Shown: one piece after another, positions 55,781-64,000 of the stretch
Layout of the letters: the number at the start of each line of letters is the position of its first letter
Position numbering within the stretch: the first letter of the stretch is position 1
Translations under genes and position numbers: made by a program
Notes under the pieces: model-generated
What the model was told of the DNA's origin: nothing
Seen by the model: only the letters and a program-made list of their open reading frames with translations
Database searches by the model: none
NCBI GenBank assembly: GCA_012862575.1
Contig: BLSF01000012.1
Coordinates: 124,001-188,000 of the forward strand
Origin: Parietichytrium sp. I65-24A
Taxonomy: Eukaryota; Sar; Bigyra; Thraustochytrida; Thraustochytriidae
Direction: 5' to 3'
Length of the DNA: 64,000 bases

Positions 55781-55993
55781 CAGAGCGGAGTGAAGTTGAA
55801 GCAGCTCGGCAGTCCCGCAACTCGGCAAGAGCAAAGAGAGCAACCTCAATAGTACGCGAAGAAGCAGACGACGACGAGCGAACACCTTCTCAGCTTTCAA
55901 GTTTCGTCTTCCATTGCTCATCGTTTAAGTGTGAATCTTTCGTTGCCGGCAATCGATTGTGGCATAGTTGGTCTTTTCTCAGAGCTTTGGAAG

Positions 55994-57027
55994 ATGGGCA
56001 AGCGCGGGGCGAAATCAGCGAGCCATGACGGCGGAGAGAACGAGGACGTGGACGTGGAAGTGGAAGTGGAGGTTCAAGTCGGAGATGACATGGAGATGGA
56101 AGCGGAGGCCAACACGGTGGGCGGAGGGAACAAGGCAAGCGAACCAGAAGAGGAAGTTGCGTCCGTGGGATCCGCATCAACCACCAAGGGAAAGCCTGCC
56201 AAGAAGAGGAAGACAGCTGCAACGTGCGAAAGGAAAGCTGCTGCAGCGGAGGATGTCGTTGCAGTCGTTCGCCAGTATCTTGAATCGCAAGGCAGGCCTT
56301 TCAACTCGACCAAGATTTTTGAAAATCTGAACAAGGAGCACCCGCATGCAGCGATCAAAACCGCTCTGCAGACCCTCATCGCCGAGGGCGCTGTGCTTGA
56401 GAAGGTGGAGGGTCGCGCTTCCTTGTACTGGCCGAACCCCTCGAGCGCAGGCCTCGGCGATTTACCTGCTGAAGAGCAAAAGGAGCTGCTGGAAGAGCAT
56501 CGAAAGCAGGTGGCATCGCGAACGGAAGAGTTGCAAGCTGCACGGGCATCAAAGACTGAAATTGACAATGCGGTGGCGGCTCTTGAAAACAGTCCTGCTG
56601 ACGCTGAGCTCGGGCCGATACTCGAAAGCACTCGCGACGAAGTTTTCGTCAAGGAGACCGAGCTTGCAGAGCTAAAGGCCCACGCGGAGGATGCCATAGC
56701 TAAGCTCGACGGCCAGGATGACATCTGCGTGGAGGAGATTGCCGCCTCACTCAAGTTCTACAAGGTAAGTCTGCATTTGGTCAGTGAACTGTTCGATAGG
56801 GAACGGAAAGCCCCCCGCTAACGCCAAGCTTGGCTGCCAGAGCACCACACGCAATTTGCAAGAAATGGTCAACAACACGGTCGGTGCAATGTGCACGGAG
56901 ATGGGCATGTCGATGACTGAAGCAAAGGTAGGTCTATGAAATCTATTGATCTGAAAAAGGCCAGCATTCTAATTCACGTTCTTCTCCGTTTGGTTACCTC
57001 TAGAACACGATTGGTATCGAAGAATAA
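55994..57027 (+). CDS. HOP2: Homologous-pairing protein 2 (meiotic recombination), three exons
   Basis: HOP2 works with MND1 to help DMC1 and RAD51 capture duplex DNA in meiosis. Exons are 55994-56764, 56841-56927 and 57004-57027. Both introns are 76 nt, with GTAAGT or GTAGGT donors and CAG or TAG acceptors, and both are in phase 0. The 293-residue product has the N-terminal winged-helix DNA-binding domain at about 85-150 (VVRQYLESQGRPFNSTKIF, then IKTALQTLIAEGAVLEKVEG) and a long coiled coil at about 160-245 for MND1. It ends in NTIGIEE, like other HOP2 proteins. It is longer than human PSMC3IP (217 residues) because of about 80 acidic, then basic, extra N-terminal residues with a KKRK nuclear signal. 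The frame opens upstream from a GTG; the ATG at 55994 is chosen. Confidence 0.92.
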
Positions 57028-57105
57028 ATTATCAGAACTTCATTTTTAAAACAATAAGTACAAACTTTAAAAAATAACTCATCACATTTGAATTGGCAAT
57101 CACCT

Positions 57106-59157
57106 TCACCCAACAGATGCATGCTTGCGAAGACGAGACGCTAGAGCAGCAGCCTGCACAGCAGGAGTCAAAACGCTCGCATTACTGTCTTGCGGCACCC
57201 CATTGACCAAAGTTGCGGGGGGCTGAGGCGGAGGTGGTACGGCAGTGAAGGATCCTATGGAAGGAATGATTGACGAGGTCTGCTCTTCTTGCGTACCAAC
57301 TTCTGCGGCGTTGCTATTATTCGAGCTGCCCTGGGAAAACTTGGCGTGCGCAACGGAAGGCTGACCTTGAATGGACCCATGCGCGGATATAAGAAGATCA
57401 GCTGTCTCGGCTGAATGCTTCGGCAGCACATAATTAAATAAGTCCGGCGCGCTGGCGATTTTGCTATCCAACCCCGGAAGCCCATCTTTCGTTGGGGCGG
57501 CAGGGAGCGGTGGAGGCACAGGAATCGGTGGCGAGCTGGAACGGGGGGGCGAGAGGCAGTTGATGCCTTCGCGATTTGGCCTGAGTTGTACGACAATGGC
57601 GCTTGCATTGTCGTCGCTGCCAAGCTCCTGTATTGCATGGTTGACCAGATTTGCACATGTGTAGTCGAGGCCGTCTTGGCTACTGTTTAAGCTGTTGCGC
57701 ACAAAATCGACAGCTTCCTGGTTCGTCACAACGTCAAAGATACCATCACACGCGAGTAAAATGAATTCGTCTTCCGGGTCGAGGTCGATTTTAACAATTT
57801 CTGGCACCGCAACGACTAAATGATTCGGGGCCTTCATTTCCGGATCGCCCAAAGCTCTGGACACAGCAAGCATCCCGAGCACCCGCCCGTACGCTACAAA
57901 ACCCCCAGTATGAACGACCCTGGCAATCTCGTCCGGCCTCGTAGCCTTATGATCGCTCGAAAGCGACCTTGCCAGGCCGCCCTTTCGGCACAAGACCGCC
58001 CGCGAATCTCCAACATTTGCGCAATATGCCACACCTTGATCCAAATCCAGGGCAACTGCACAAAGCGTTGTTCCTGAAGTGTTGATTATTTGCCCCGTTC
58101 GATCCTTCTCTGCCTTTGCCATTTCAGACAACTTCTCCTCTGTACGAATTACAGCATTGTAGATTGCCCGAGAAATACTAATGTCCTTGGAGCGTAGCTC
58201 CTCGTAAAAATACTCTCCCACCATCACACTGGCCATGTCTGCCGTTTTCCACCCACCATGCCCGTCAAAGACTGCATGAAATGAGATGTTTCGCCCTGGC
58301 CCCGTGTCGTGATCAGAATCTTCGTGTTCCCCAGACGAATCCACAGGATGTACGAATTGGGCAGCCAACCCATGCTCCGAGTCGACATCCTCCGAATCCG
58401 AGGTAGCAGCTGCGCTTGCGCTTTCGAGCTCTTTATCACGAGTTATGCTCTCGGAACTGGGCGGACGACTAAGGTCCGGGTGCGGGATAAATCTTGCGTT
58501 CTCCACAAACAGGCGATCCTCCATCTCTGATCGCTTTCCTTGCGCTTCGAAAGAACCTGAGCGAACACAAATTGGAATCGGGTGTGCTCTCGTGTATCTC
58601 AACGCGGAAGGCGCAAGCTCCGCATCCGTGCGCCGGAATAAGAGCCGAAGAGAATGGATCACCACTTCTATATCATAAAATTCTAGCCAGCCCATGTACT
58701 CGCAATCCACCAAGTTGAGATGAACGGTACCATCTTTGTCGATTCTGCTGACGTACAGCTTGGGCTTTTCTTGCTCTTCATCGACTTCGTCCGGGCTTTC
58801 ATATGCTCCATCGTCATCGCTATCGTACTCATCGTCCACGATCCCACCCTCGCTGCCGTTTCCAGGCGCAGCCTCCGGTTTCGGCGGGTCGTACACCATC
58901 AAAAGCCTTGGATCCGTGCGTACATCTTCCGAGCATGATACGCATCGCACCACTGGTCGCTCTTTTGGGAAATTGGACGGCAACGCAACGCGGAAGACCA
59001 CGGGTCTGGGCAGCCACAAGTCGCCCCATGGACCAATTTCTACGTCAAACCCACAGTTGTCCGCGTGCACGGTCACAAAGCTGCCCACGCCCCCACCTTC
59101 TGCCTCATCGCTGTACTTGCGCCGAAGGCGCTCCAACACACTGGCAAAGCCAGGCAT
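57106..59157 (-). CDS. UBC/RWD-like domain fused to a PP2C-type protein phosphatase
   Basis: An intronless 683-residue protein. The C-terminal enzyme is a Mg/Mn-dependent Ser/Thr phosphatase (PPM): GKRSEMED at 207-214, FDGHGG at 297-302, SGTTLCAVAL at 361-370, GDSRA at 383-387, SRALGD at 433-438, DGIFD at 471-475 and DDN at 515-517. All main metal-binding aspartates are present. Residues 1-190 resemble a ubiquitin-conjugating (UBC/RWD) fold: the strand-turn-strand LWLPRPVVFRVALPSNFPKERP and a later DGTVHLNLVDCEYMGW before a final helix, as in E2 proteins. The site matching the E2 catalytic HPN...C motif is not conserved, so this half is probably a binding module. Acidic inserts lie at about 99-130 and 240-290. 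A proline-rich tail follows. It converges on HOP2 with 78 bp between stops. Confidence 0.85.
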   Translation of the reverse strand: MPGFASVLERLRRKYSDEAEGGGVGSFVTVHADNCGFDVEIGPWGDLWLPRPVVFRVALPSNFPKERPVVRCVSCSEDVRTDPRLLMVYDPPKPEAAPGNGSEGGIVDDEYDSDDDGAYESPDEVDEEQEKPKLYVSRIDKDGTVHLNLVDCEYMGWLEFYDIEVVIHSLRLLFRRTDAELAPSALRYTRAHPIPICVRSGSFEAQGKRSEMEDRLFVENARFIPHPDLSRPPSSESITRDKELESASAAATSDSEDVDSEHGLAAQFVHPVDSSGEHEDSDHDTGPGRNISFHAVFDGHGGWKTADMASVMVGEYFYEELRSKDISISRAIYNAVIRTEEKLSEMAKAEKDRTGQIINTSGTTLCAVALDLDQGVAYCANVGDSRAVLCRKGGLARSLSSDHKATRPDEIARVVHTGGFVAYGRVLGMLAVSRALGDPEMKAPNHLVVAVPEIVKIDLDPEDEFILLACDGIFDVVTNQEAVDFVRNSLNSSQDGLDYTCANLVNHAIQELGSDDNASAIVVQLRPNREGINCLSPPRSSSPPIPVPPPLPAAPTKDGLPGLDSKIASAPDLFNYVLPKHSAETADLLISAHGSIQGQPSVAHAKFSQGSSNNSNAAEVGTQEEQTSSIIPSIGSFTAVPPPPQPPATLVNGVPQDSNASVLTPAVQAAALASRLRKHASVG

Positions 59158-60663
59158 CGTTACTTATGCCCGCTGCCCCGGGTCTCTCGGCCGAGACTTT
59201 CTTTGATCCTGTTCTTGCTTTGAGGTCTTTCCAAGTGATTCCCACACCCGAAATGTTTTTAATCTGACGAGTCTCGACTCTCAGACCAGCAAACGCCAAA
59301 ATGTCCGAATCAGATCAGCAGTCCTCGAGCACCGTTCCGAAGCAAATCTCAAATGCGAATACTACCGCGATTCGCACCGTTGTGGCCTTCTCTGCAGAGA
59401 AAACTCGTCCTTTCACAGCCCATGCACTACGAAATCATACCCTTCTCGCCTCTTTTCACGGAATTGAATTTCAAATTTCACAGTAAATCCCAATTCCGGC
59501 CGCTCCAAACTTCTGGCAAAGCACCGCCAAAAAGATAATCAAGCCCAGCTCTTGCCAGGATTGATCTCCGCAATTTCCACTTTCCACTTTTTTTCACTTT
59601 TCACTCCCCGGGCGAAACCGACCAAAATCCAGCTCCAACTCTCTCTTGCAGGAGCCCTCCTTCTCACCTCGACCGAAACAAACTCTTTATTTCTATCTAT
59701 CTTTCTTCCCTTTTCCCTCTATCTGCCGTCCCTTCTCTCTCGCACTTTATAGGGGTACTCGAGTACACAACTAAAACAGCGACCAGCCCTCTCTCTCTCT
59801 CTATCTATCTATTTATCTATCTATCTTCCCCCTTCTTCCCCGACACTAGCGCTACGGCACACTAGCGAGACCCCAGTGCGCCTCTCCTCACAGCGGCTGC
59901 GCCCCGCAGCTGGCGCCTATCGCTACGTTTAAGAGTATGTATGAACACTTGCTACTAAGCGGCCGCGTACACGCGCGTACGGCGTTGTGATTCGCAGAGT
60001 GTTCCCGGAACAGCAACAACGGCCAGCCTCCTTCTTCCTCCTCCTCCACCTCCGTCTTCCAGCCTGGGGGGCTATAGCGGTGATAGGATATACGATAGAA
60101 CGATTTTGGATAGTGAAGAGCTGGTGCTCTAGCTAGTTGGGCGCGTAAGAGTCGGGGCACGTAAGGGATGCTAGGTGATTTGTGCTATTGCTGTCTAGCG
60201 GATTGGATAGAATGGAATAGCGGAAATGTTTTGTCTTGTCTCGGGTGCTAGCCCGTGACTTAGATAAGTGGCTGGCAGTAGAGATAGGGAGCTGCTAGAC
60301 GTGGAGGTAGGAGCGCGAAGGTGTAATGAAACGAAAGTTACATTGGAATTTGGGTGTCGATGCTCGTATTCGTTCGTCAATGCTTTTGCGTCCAGAGACT
60401 GGTCAATAACGATTTTGGCATTTTTTAAAACGTTCTGCAGAGCCGGTCAATACAAAACTCTTCTCTCTGAAGGACCGTTGCGCACCAGTGGTCTTCTAGC
60501 TGGGGTCGAGCACGAAAAAACGCGGTGGAATGGTGTGCATCCATGTTTTCAAGGCAATTTTATTTAAAACTTGGAATATGGCTGGCTGGCGGAGCCGAAT
60601 TCACTGAAACTAAACACTAAATCACGACACAGGGTCATATATCAAACTGAGGGGTTCTACTGG
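59158..60663. other. Intergenic region
   Basis: About 1.5 kb between two minus-strand genes. It contains a CT/CTAT microsatellite and pyrimidine-rich DNA near 59690-59830. No coding frame of note. Confidence 0.6.
59786..59827. repeat. CT/CTAT microsatellite
   Basis: About eight CT units followed by about five CTAT units. Confidence 0.92.
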
Positions 60664-61824
60664 TCAAACTGATGAAGCAGCGCGCAAAAGCAGGCTTGCT
60701 TCAACGGAGTCGGCGATAAATTGGTCGCTTTCGTCAATAGCGCGCTGAATCAATACTGGTGAGTTGCTGTCCAGCGTACTGAGAAAGCAGAGTTTACTCA
60801 CTGCAATCGGTGGTGCTTGCCGCAGTTGCTTAAGAGCGCACTGGCGATAATAAATGTACAAGTGTTGCGTCAATGGATCCAGGCTTTCGGCCAAACGGTC
60901 CTCCTGCTGCATTGCGTCGAGAGTGAAAGCCCAGATTATGCGATCCTCGAAAAAATCGACAATGCAGCTAATCTTTGCGAATGTGGAGTTTTCTGTCCGT
61001 GAGAACTTTTCGTGTAAATGCTGACGGTAGCTTTGAAGGAGCTCTTTCGGCGATGGCGGAGTTGCCTCGCTGATCTCATCTAGTGAACTTTTCCTATGCT
61101 GCCGAACAAACCGAAGCAATCCTTGATTCCACTCGCTCAGCACTGCATTCACCTGCCATTTTGTCAAAGCCAAATAACAGGATGACTGCACAGGCTTTAA
61201 CAGCTCCAACAGAGTCAAATAGTTTGCGAGCATTGCGGGCTCAACTCTCGACTCTAGATCCATACACACGACAATGCCCGACAATTCATCAACATGATGC
61301 TTTTGTATTGCTGAACGCGCCACTTCCAATACACTGTGCACTTCAGCAAAGTTTGCCCGCCTATCTCGGCGCAAACCTTGGGCGTCCAAGAGCGCCAGGC
61401 CAGGGACCTGAAACACATCGCAGCCTTTGGTTCCCTGTAGCTGAGACCGCTCCGTGAAGACGTGGTCCGCACATATCGTGTTAAAGAAACTGGACTGACC
61501 GGCTCCGCACACCCCGAGACCCAACAACGCAAGCGCTGGATATATAGCCTCCTCCTCACTGGCGGTCCCATGGTCCACACTCGTCTGCGCAACTTGCCCG
61601 TGATTCCTCAGCGTCTTGATCGGGGACGCTGGCATGTAATCCGCCATAAGCATACCTTCCAGCTGGTCCGCCAGGCGCTCAAACTCGTCTTGAGACAGCG
61701 CCGCGCCAGAGCCTTTAGCTCCATTCGCTCGCACTTCCGCTAGGAACACCACCGTCGCGCTAGCCCACACTGACGCGCACAACACCGCGTCCACCACGGC
61801 GTCCGCCACGCGCCCAAGACCCAT
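60664..61824 (-). CDS. P-loop GTPase-like protein with a degenerate nucleotide site
   Basis: A 386-residue intronless protein. A hydrophobic N-terminus (about 10-30) may anchor it to a membrane. After a linker, residues 98-230 look like a small GTPase fold: strand LALLGLGVCGAGQSSFFNTI with a P-loop at 104-111, where the usual lysine is Gln110; a possible switch threonine near 132; ALLDAQG at 144-150 in place of the usual DxxG; and TKWQ at 221-224, in place of the specificity motif NKxD. The strand before TKWQ, SSCYLALTKWQ, fits the fourth strand. The second half is helical with no known domain. The layout recalls AIG1/Toc/septin-type proteins, but no clear family match is visible. Nucleotide binding may be lost. 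The frame opens at a GTG ten codons upstream; ATG 61824 is chosen. Confidence 0.7.
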   Translation of the reverse strand: MGLGRVADAVVDAVLCASVWASATVVFLAEVRANGAKGSGAALSQDEFERLADQLEGMLMADYMPASPIKTLRNHGQVAQTSVDHGTASEEEAIYPALALLGLGVCGAGQSSFFNTICADHVFTERSQLQGTKGCDVFQVPGLALLDAQGLRRDRRANFAEVHSVLEVARSAIQKHHVDELSGIVVCMDLESRVEPAMLANYLTLLELLKPVQSSCYLALTKWQVNAVLSEWNQGLLRFVRQHRKSSLDEISEATPPSPKELLQSYRQHLHEKFSRTENSTFAKISCIVDFFEDRIIWAFTLDAMQQEDRLAESLDPLTQHLYIYYRQCALKQLRQAPPIAVSKLCFLSTLDSNSPVLIQRAIDESDQFIADSVEASLLLRAASSV

Positions 61825-61869
61825 TGTCCAATCGCCTCCGCGCTCCAAACACACACTCTTTCACCCTCT

Positions 61870-61926
61870 CACACAAACACACAAACAACACAAACAACAC
61901 TAACAACACTAACACACAAACACACT
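61870..61926. repeat. ACAA/CACTAA short repeat in the GTPase-like gene's leader
   Basis: Imperfect ACACAA, AACAAC and CACTAA units over about 55 bp, 45 bp upstream of the ATG. Confidence 0.85.
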
Positions 61927-62316
61927 TACTCACGCCCAACGCGCCTCTCGCTCTGCCGAATTCCGCAGCGAGACGCCTCTCCGCCTTTCCGCCTTTCCTC
62001 TCTTTCTCCTTCTCCTAAACCTTTCGCCCCGCACTTACTCAGTGCACACCCGCACTTAGCACTTGGGCCTTGCTGTTGAGGCAAGTCTTCTTCTTGTTGT
62101 TGTTGGAAGGTCGTCTTGTCGTCTAAGGCTGGGTAGAGTTAAGTTTAGCAGTGGCGAGATGACTCGGACTTTGAAAACTGTGAAACCAGTTTCACACGGT
62201 GCTACTGTATTCAGTAGTAATAAGTGTGTAGGCCCCCGGGTGAAACACTAAACTTATTATTGAAGTGCAGAAGTGTGGGCGTACGCGAGTGCGTATGTGA
62301 GTGTGTCCTCGGGAGG

Positions 62317-62318
<2 letters not shown>

Positions 62319-62374
<56 letters not shown>

Positions 62375-62380
62375 AAGAGA
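62319..62380. repeat. GA/AAAG microsatellite
   Basis: Four GAAA units followed by about 45 bases of GA-rich sequence, 70 bp upstream of the small ORF's ATG. Confidence 0.92.
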
Positions 62381-62450
62381 GGGCTGAATTTGGTCGACTG
62401 TCTCTCTGGGTGATAGAACGGTGCCAGGAGTCGAAGGGAAGATACGGAGA

Positions 62451-62639
62451 ATGGACGAAACGGAAAAGAGGGGAAACGAACAATCGGTGAAGGTGCGCGC
62501 TAGCGGGCAGGAAGAGCTCGTGATTGAAGTGCGCGGTGGGCCCGGCCAACCTCCTGCAAAGATGGTTGCAGATGCGGACATGATCAAGTTGCTCAAGGCA
62601 GAATTGGAAGCGTTGCGCGGTGCCATGAATAGGGAGTAG
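62451..62639 (+). CDS. Small charged protein (62 residues), unknown
   Basis: An open frame of 62 residues with a G/C-ending codon bias like the real genes nearby. It begins MDETEKRGNEQSVKVRASG, has a middle beta-like stretch (ELVIEVRGG) and a C-terminal amphipathic helix with leucine spacing (MIKLLKAELEALRGAMN). It lies between two minus-strand genes, head-to-head with the GTPase-like gene and 62 bp from the stop of the PQQ gene. The frame also opens at a GTG ten codons earlier. No family is recognised, and it could be a chance frame, but codon use and the helix favour a real gene. Confidence 0.5.
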   Translation: MDETEKRGNEQSVKVRASGQEELVIEVRGGPGQPPAKMVADADMIKLLKAELEALRGAMNRE

Positions 62640-62701
62640 AGGAGTAATTTCTCATCAAACAAAAACTCAAGAAACACATCGTATTAAGGGACACAATTAA
62701 C

Positions 62702-64000
62702 TCATCGCGGCGCGTCCTTCGCGAGGAGTGACACGGGTTGGGGCCCACCAGCTGGGCAAAGTCTTATAACGTGGTTGGATCGAGTGCCAAAGATGACATC
62801 GTCAGTTTTTGGCACAGGCACTGCGGAAGAGTAAATTTCGCAAGGGAGAGAACGAGTGCACAGAGTCCGGCCGGTGCTCCTCTCCAAAAAGTACACCGAC
62901 CCAGATAAAGTGGTGATGACAACTTGCGAGGTCGAAGCAGTCAATGTGGCGCTGCTCGCCACCAAAGCGTCAAGCAACGTCTCCCACTCGACCGCACCAG
63001 TGTGAACATTCAGCGCCCTCGCCTTGCAGTCGTAACCACCAATGAAAATTTTATCGTCATCTATATATGCTGGCGCGAAGAGTGGCTTCCCGAGACAAGC
63101 CGACCATGTCGTTTCGCCACTCGATGCCTTCAGAGCACAGATAGTTCCGTCGATTGCGACCAGCAATACTGTTGCGGCTTCGAGCGAGCGATCAGACGTC
63201 AAGAACTGCATGTCTGCGTAGAGTGGCGCGTAATACTCTGACCAGATAATTTCCCCTGAGTCGCATTTCATGCATAGCACTTGACCTAAAATAGACCCAA
63301 CTAAGAGAAATTCAGACCCTGCCGAATCTTTCAGGAGTAGTGGGCGAGTTAAGATCTGGCCTCCCTCGTCCTCTTCCGAAACTCGAAGAGTCCGCAGCGG
63401 TTTGTCGGAGGACCCGCCACCGGCTTTAGGAACCCCGATTATGCAATCGGTCCCACACACCCAGATGTGCTCTTCTCCAACGGAAGGTGCAGCTTTTACT
63501 AATTGCGGAACCGTCCGTTCAAGAGCAATCGAGCCGTCCTGTAAATTAATACCGTAGAGCACGGACCTTGGTTGATTTTCGTCATCTGAATAAGCGACAA
63601 CCCATACGCGATCTCCGTCCAGGACACCTTGCGCGTGAACTCTCCCATCGAGATGTACTTTTGCTTTCCACTTTAGCTCGCCAGTATCTAGGTCTAGTAG
63701 AGCAAAGTCACCTCCGTGCGATCCGACGGCCACTGCATTGTGTTGGCGGACCGAGAGCAGCGGGGCGTCCACACAACGCATTAGCTCATGCGCCCAAACC
63801 ACACCTTTTGTTTGGCGTACAATTTCATTCGCGACACTGGTCTCTTCCCTTTGCCGCTTGTTATGCACTAAAGGCTTTTGGTGTGGTAGGGAAACTCCGA
63901 AAAGAGACGAAGCCATAGAAGCATCAGATAAGAGCTCTCCTGGCGAGGTTTGGATGTCTTGAGCGCGCGAGAGAAAGTGCGCACTGGGCCATCCTGTTAG
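62702..64000 (-). CDS. PQQ-like beta-propeller protein, partial at the window edge
   Basis: The frame is open from the last base of the window (64000) to TGA at 62702, and the nearest ATG is 63916 (404 residues from there). Because 28 sense codons precede it without a stop, the true start is probably outside the window. The chain shows repeated blades of the form GGDFALLDLDTGELKWKAKV, GTICALKASSGETTWSACLG and CKARALNVHTGAVEWETLLD, that is, seven- or eight-bladed PQQ/quinoprotein-like propeller repeats ending in a W or K before each turn. Similar propellers occur as the C-terminal part of AASDH (acyl-CoA synthetase family member 4), where they follow adenylation and carrier domains. Such an upstream part would lie beyond 64000. 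The propeller fold is firm; the AASDH link is a guess. Confidence 0.75.
   Translation of the reverse strand, partial: LTGWPSAHFLSRAQDIQTSPGELLSDASMASSLFGVSLPHQKPLVHNKRQREETSVANEIVRQTKGVVWAHELMRCVDAPLLSVRQHNAVAVGSHGGDFALLDLDTGELKWKAKVHLDGRVHAQGVLDGDRVWVVAYSDDENQPRSVLYGINLQDGSIALERTVPQLVKAAPSVGEEHIWVCGTDCIIGVPKAGGGSSDKPLRTLRVSEEDEGGQILTRPLLLKDSAGSEFLLVGSILGQVLCMKCDSGEIIWSEYYAPLYADMQFLTSDRSLEAATVLLVAIDGTICALKASSGETTWSACLGKPLFAPAYIDDDKIFIGGYDCKARALNVHTGAVEWETLLDALVASSATLTASTSQVVITTLSGSVYFLERSTGRTLCTRSLPCEIYSSAVPVPKTDDVIFGTRSNHVIRLCPAGGPQPVSLLAKDAPR

Larger units (their letters stand above)
54200..55993. other. Intergenic region with the HOP2 promoter array
   Basis: About 1.8 kb between divergent genes. 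The near half has no notable content; the HOP2-proximal half contains a GAAA tract and the palindrome array. Confidence 0.6.
61825..62450. other. Divergent intergenic region
   Basis: About 630 bp between the start codons of the GTPase-like gene and the small ORF. It contains an ACAA-rich tract at about 61870-61925 and a GA-rich microsatellite. No other coding frame of note. Confidence 0.6.

Noticed and set aside
56074-56754. Minus-strand frame of 226 codons opposite HOP2
   Set aside because: Low-complexity serine/alanine shadow of the HOP2 coiled coil.

Overview
The window looks like nuclear DNA of a microbial eukaryote (protist). It carries eukaryote-only genes (TFIIF beta, UTP11, HOP2, a tetraspanin). 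Most genes are intronless; the few visible introns are short and GT-AG (280, 76 and 76 nt). Intergenic DNA is very rich in microsatellites and short dispersed motifs. The ~43-residue armadillo repeat style and the RPKSA-bearing, TPR-like protein fit a heterokont such as a thraustochytrid, but this placement is a weak inference. No tRNA, rRNA, CRISPR, virus-like element or transposon was recognised. There is one 93-base assembly gap (4133-4225), and there are two single-N joints (18482, 45104).

Layout. 1-9646: no convincing gene, and the gap. 9647-10963: tetraspanin (+). 11787-17216: giant armadillo-RING protein (-) with 40 repeats. 17744-18738: tandem array of ~230-bp units. 19615-20358: UTP11 (+). 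20569-20880: possible gene relic (-). 22365-24869: FHA-domain protein (+). 25857-27173: membrane-anchored alpha/beta hydrolase of the monoglyceride-lipase type (+). 27768-29471: low-complexity protein, probably spliced at its 3' end (-). 29472-46102: 16.6 kb without a recognisable gene. 46103-47132: TFIIF beta, two exons (+). 48207-48896: acidic, probably lipidated protein (+). 49599-50069: membrane-anchored thioredoxin (-). 51860-54199: TPR-like protein with RPKSA motifs (-). 55994-57027: HOP2, three exons (+). 57106-59157: UBC/RWD-like domain fused to PP2C (-). 60664-61824: degenerate P-loop GTPase-like protein (-). 62451-62639: small ORF (+). 62702-64000: PQQ-like beta-propeller running off the window edge (-).

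The genes do not form one pathway; they are an ordinary eukaryotic mix of transcription (TFIIF), ribosome biogenesis (UTP11), meiotic recombination (HOP2), signalling (PP2C, FHA), redox, lipid and membrane proteins. The observations most worth following are: (1) four spaced 16-bp palindromes centred on AACCGGTT just upstream of the meiotic gene HOP2; (2) the 40-repeat armadillo-RING protein, with traces of recent block duplication; (3) the UBC-like/PP2C fusion; (4) the GTPase-like protein whose P-loop lysine is glutamine; (5) the tandem array whose every unit begins at a splice-acceptor-like sequence.
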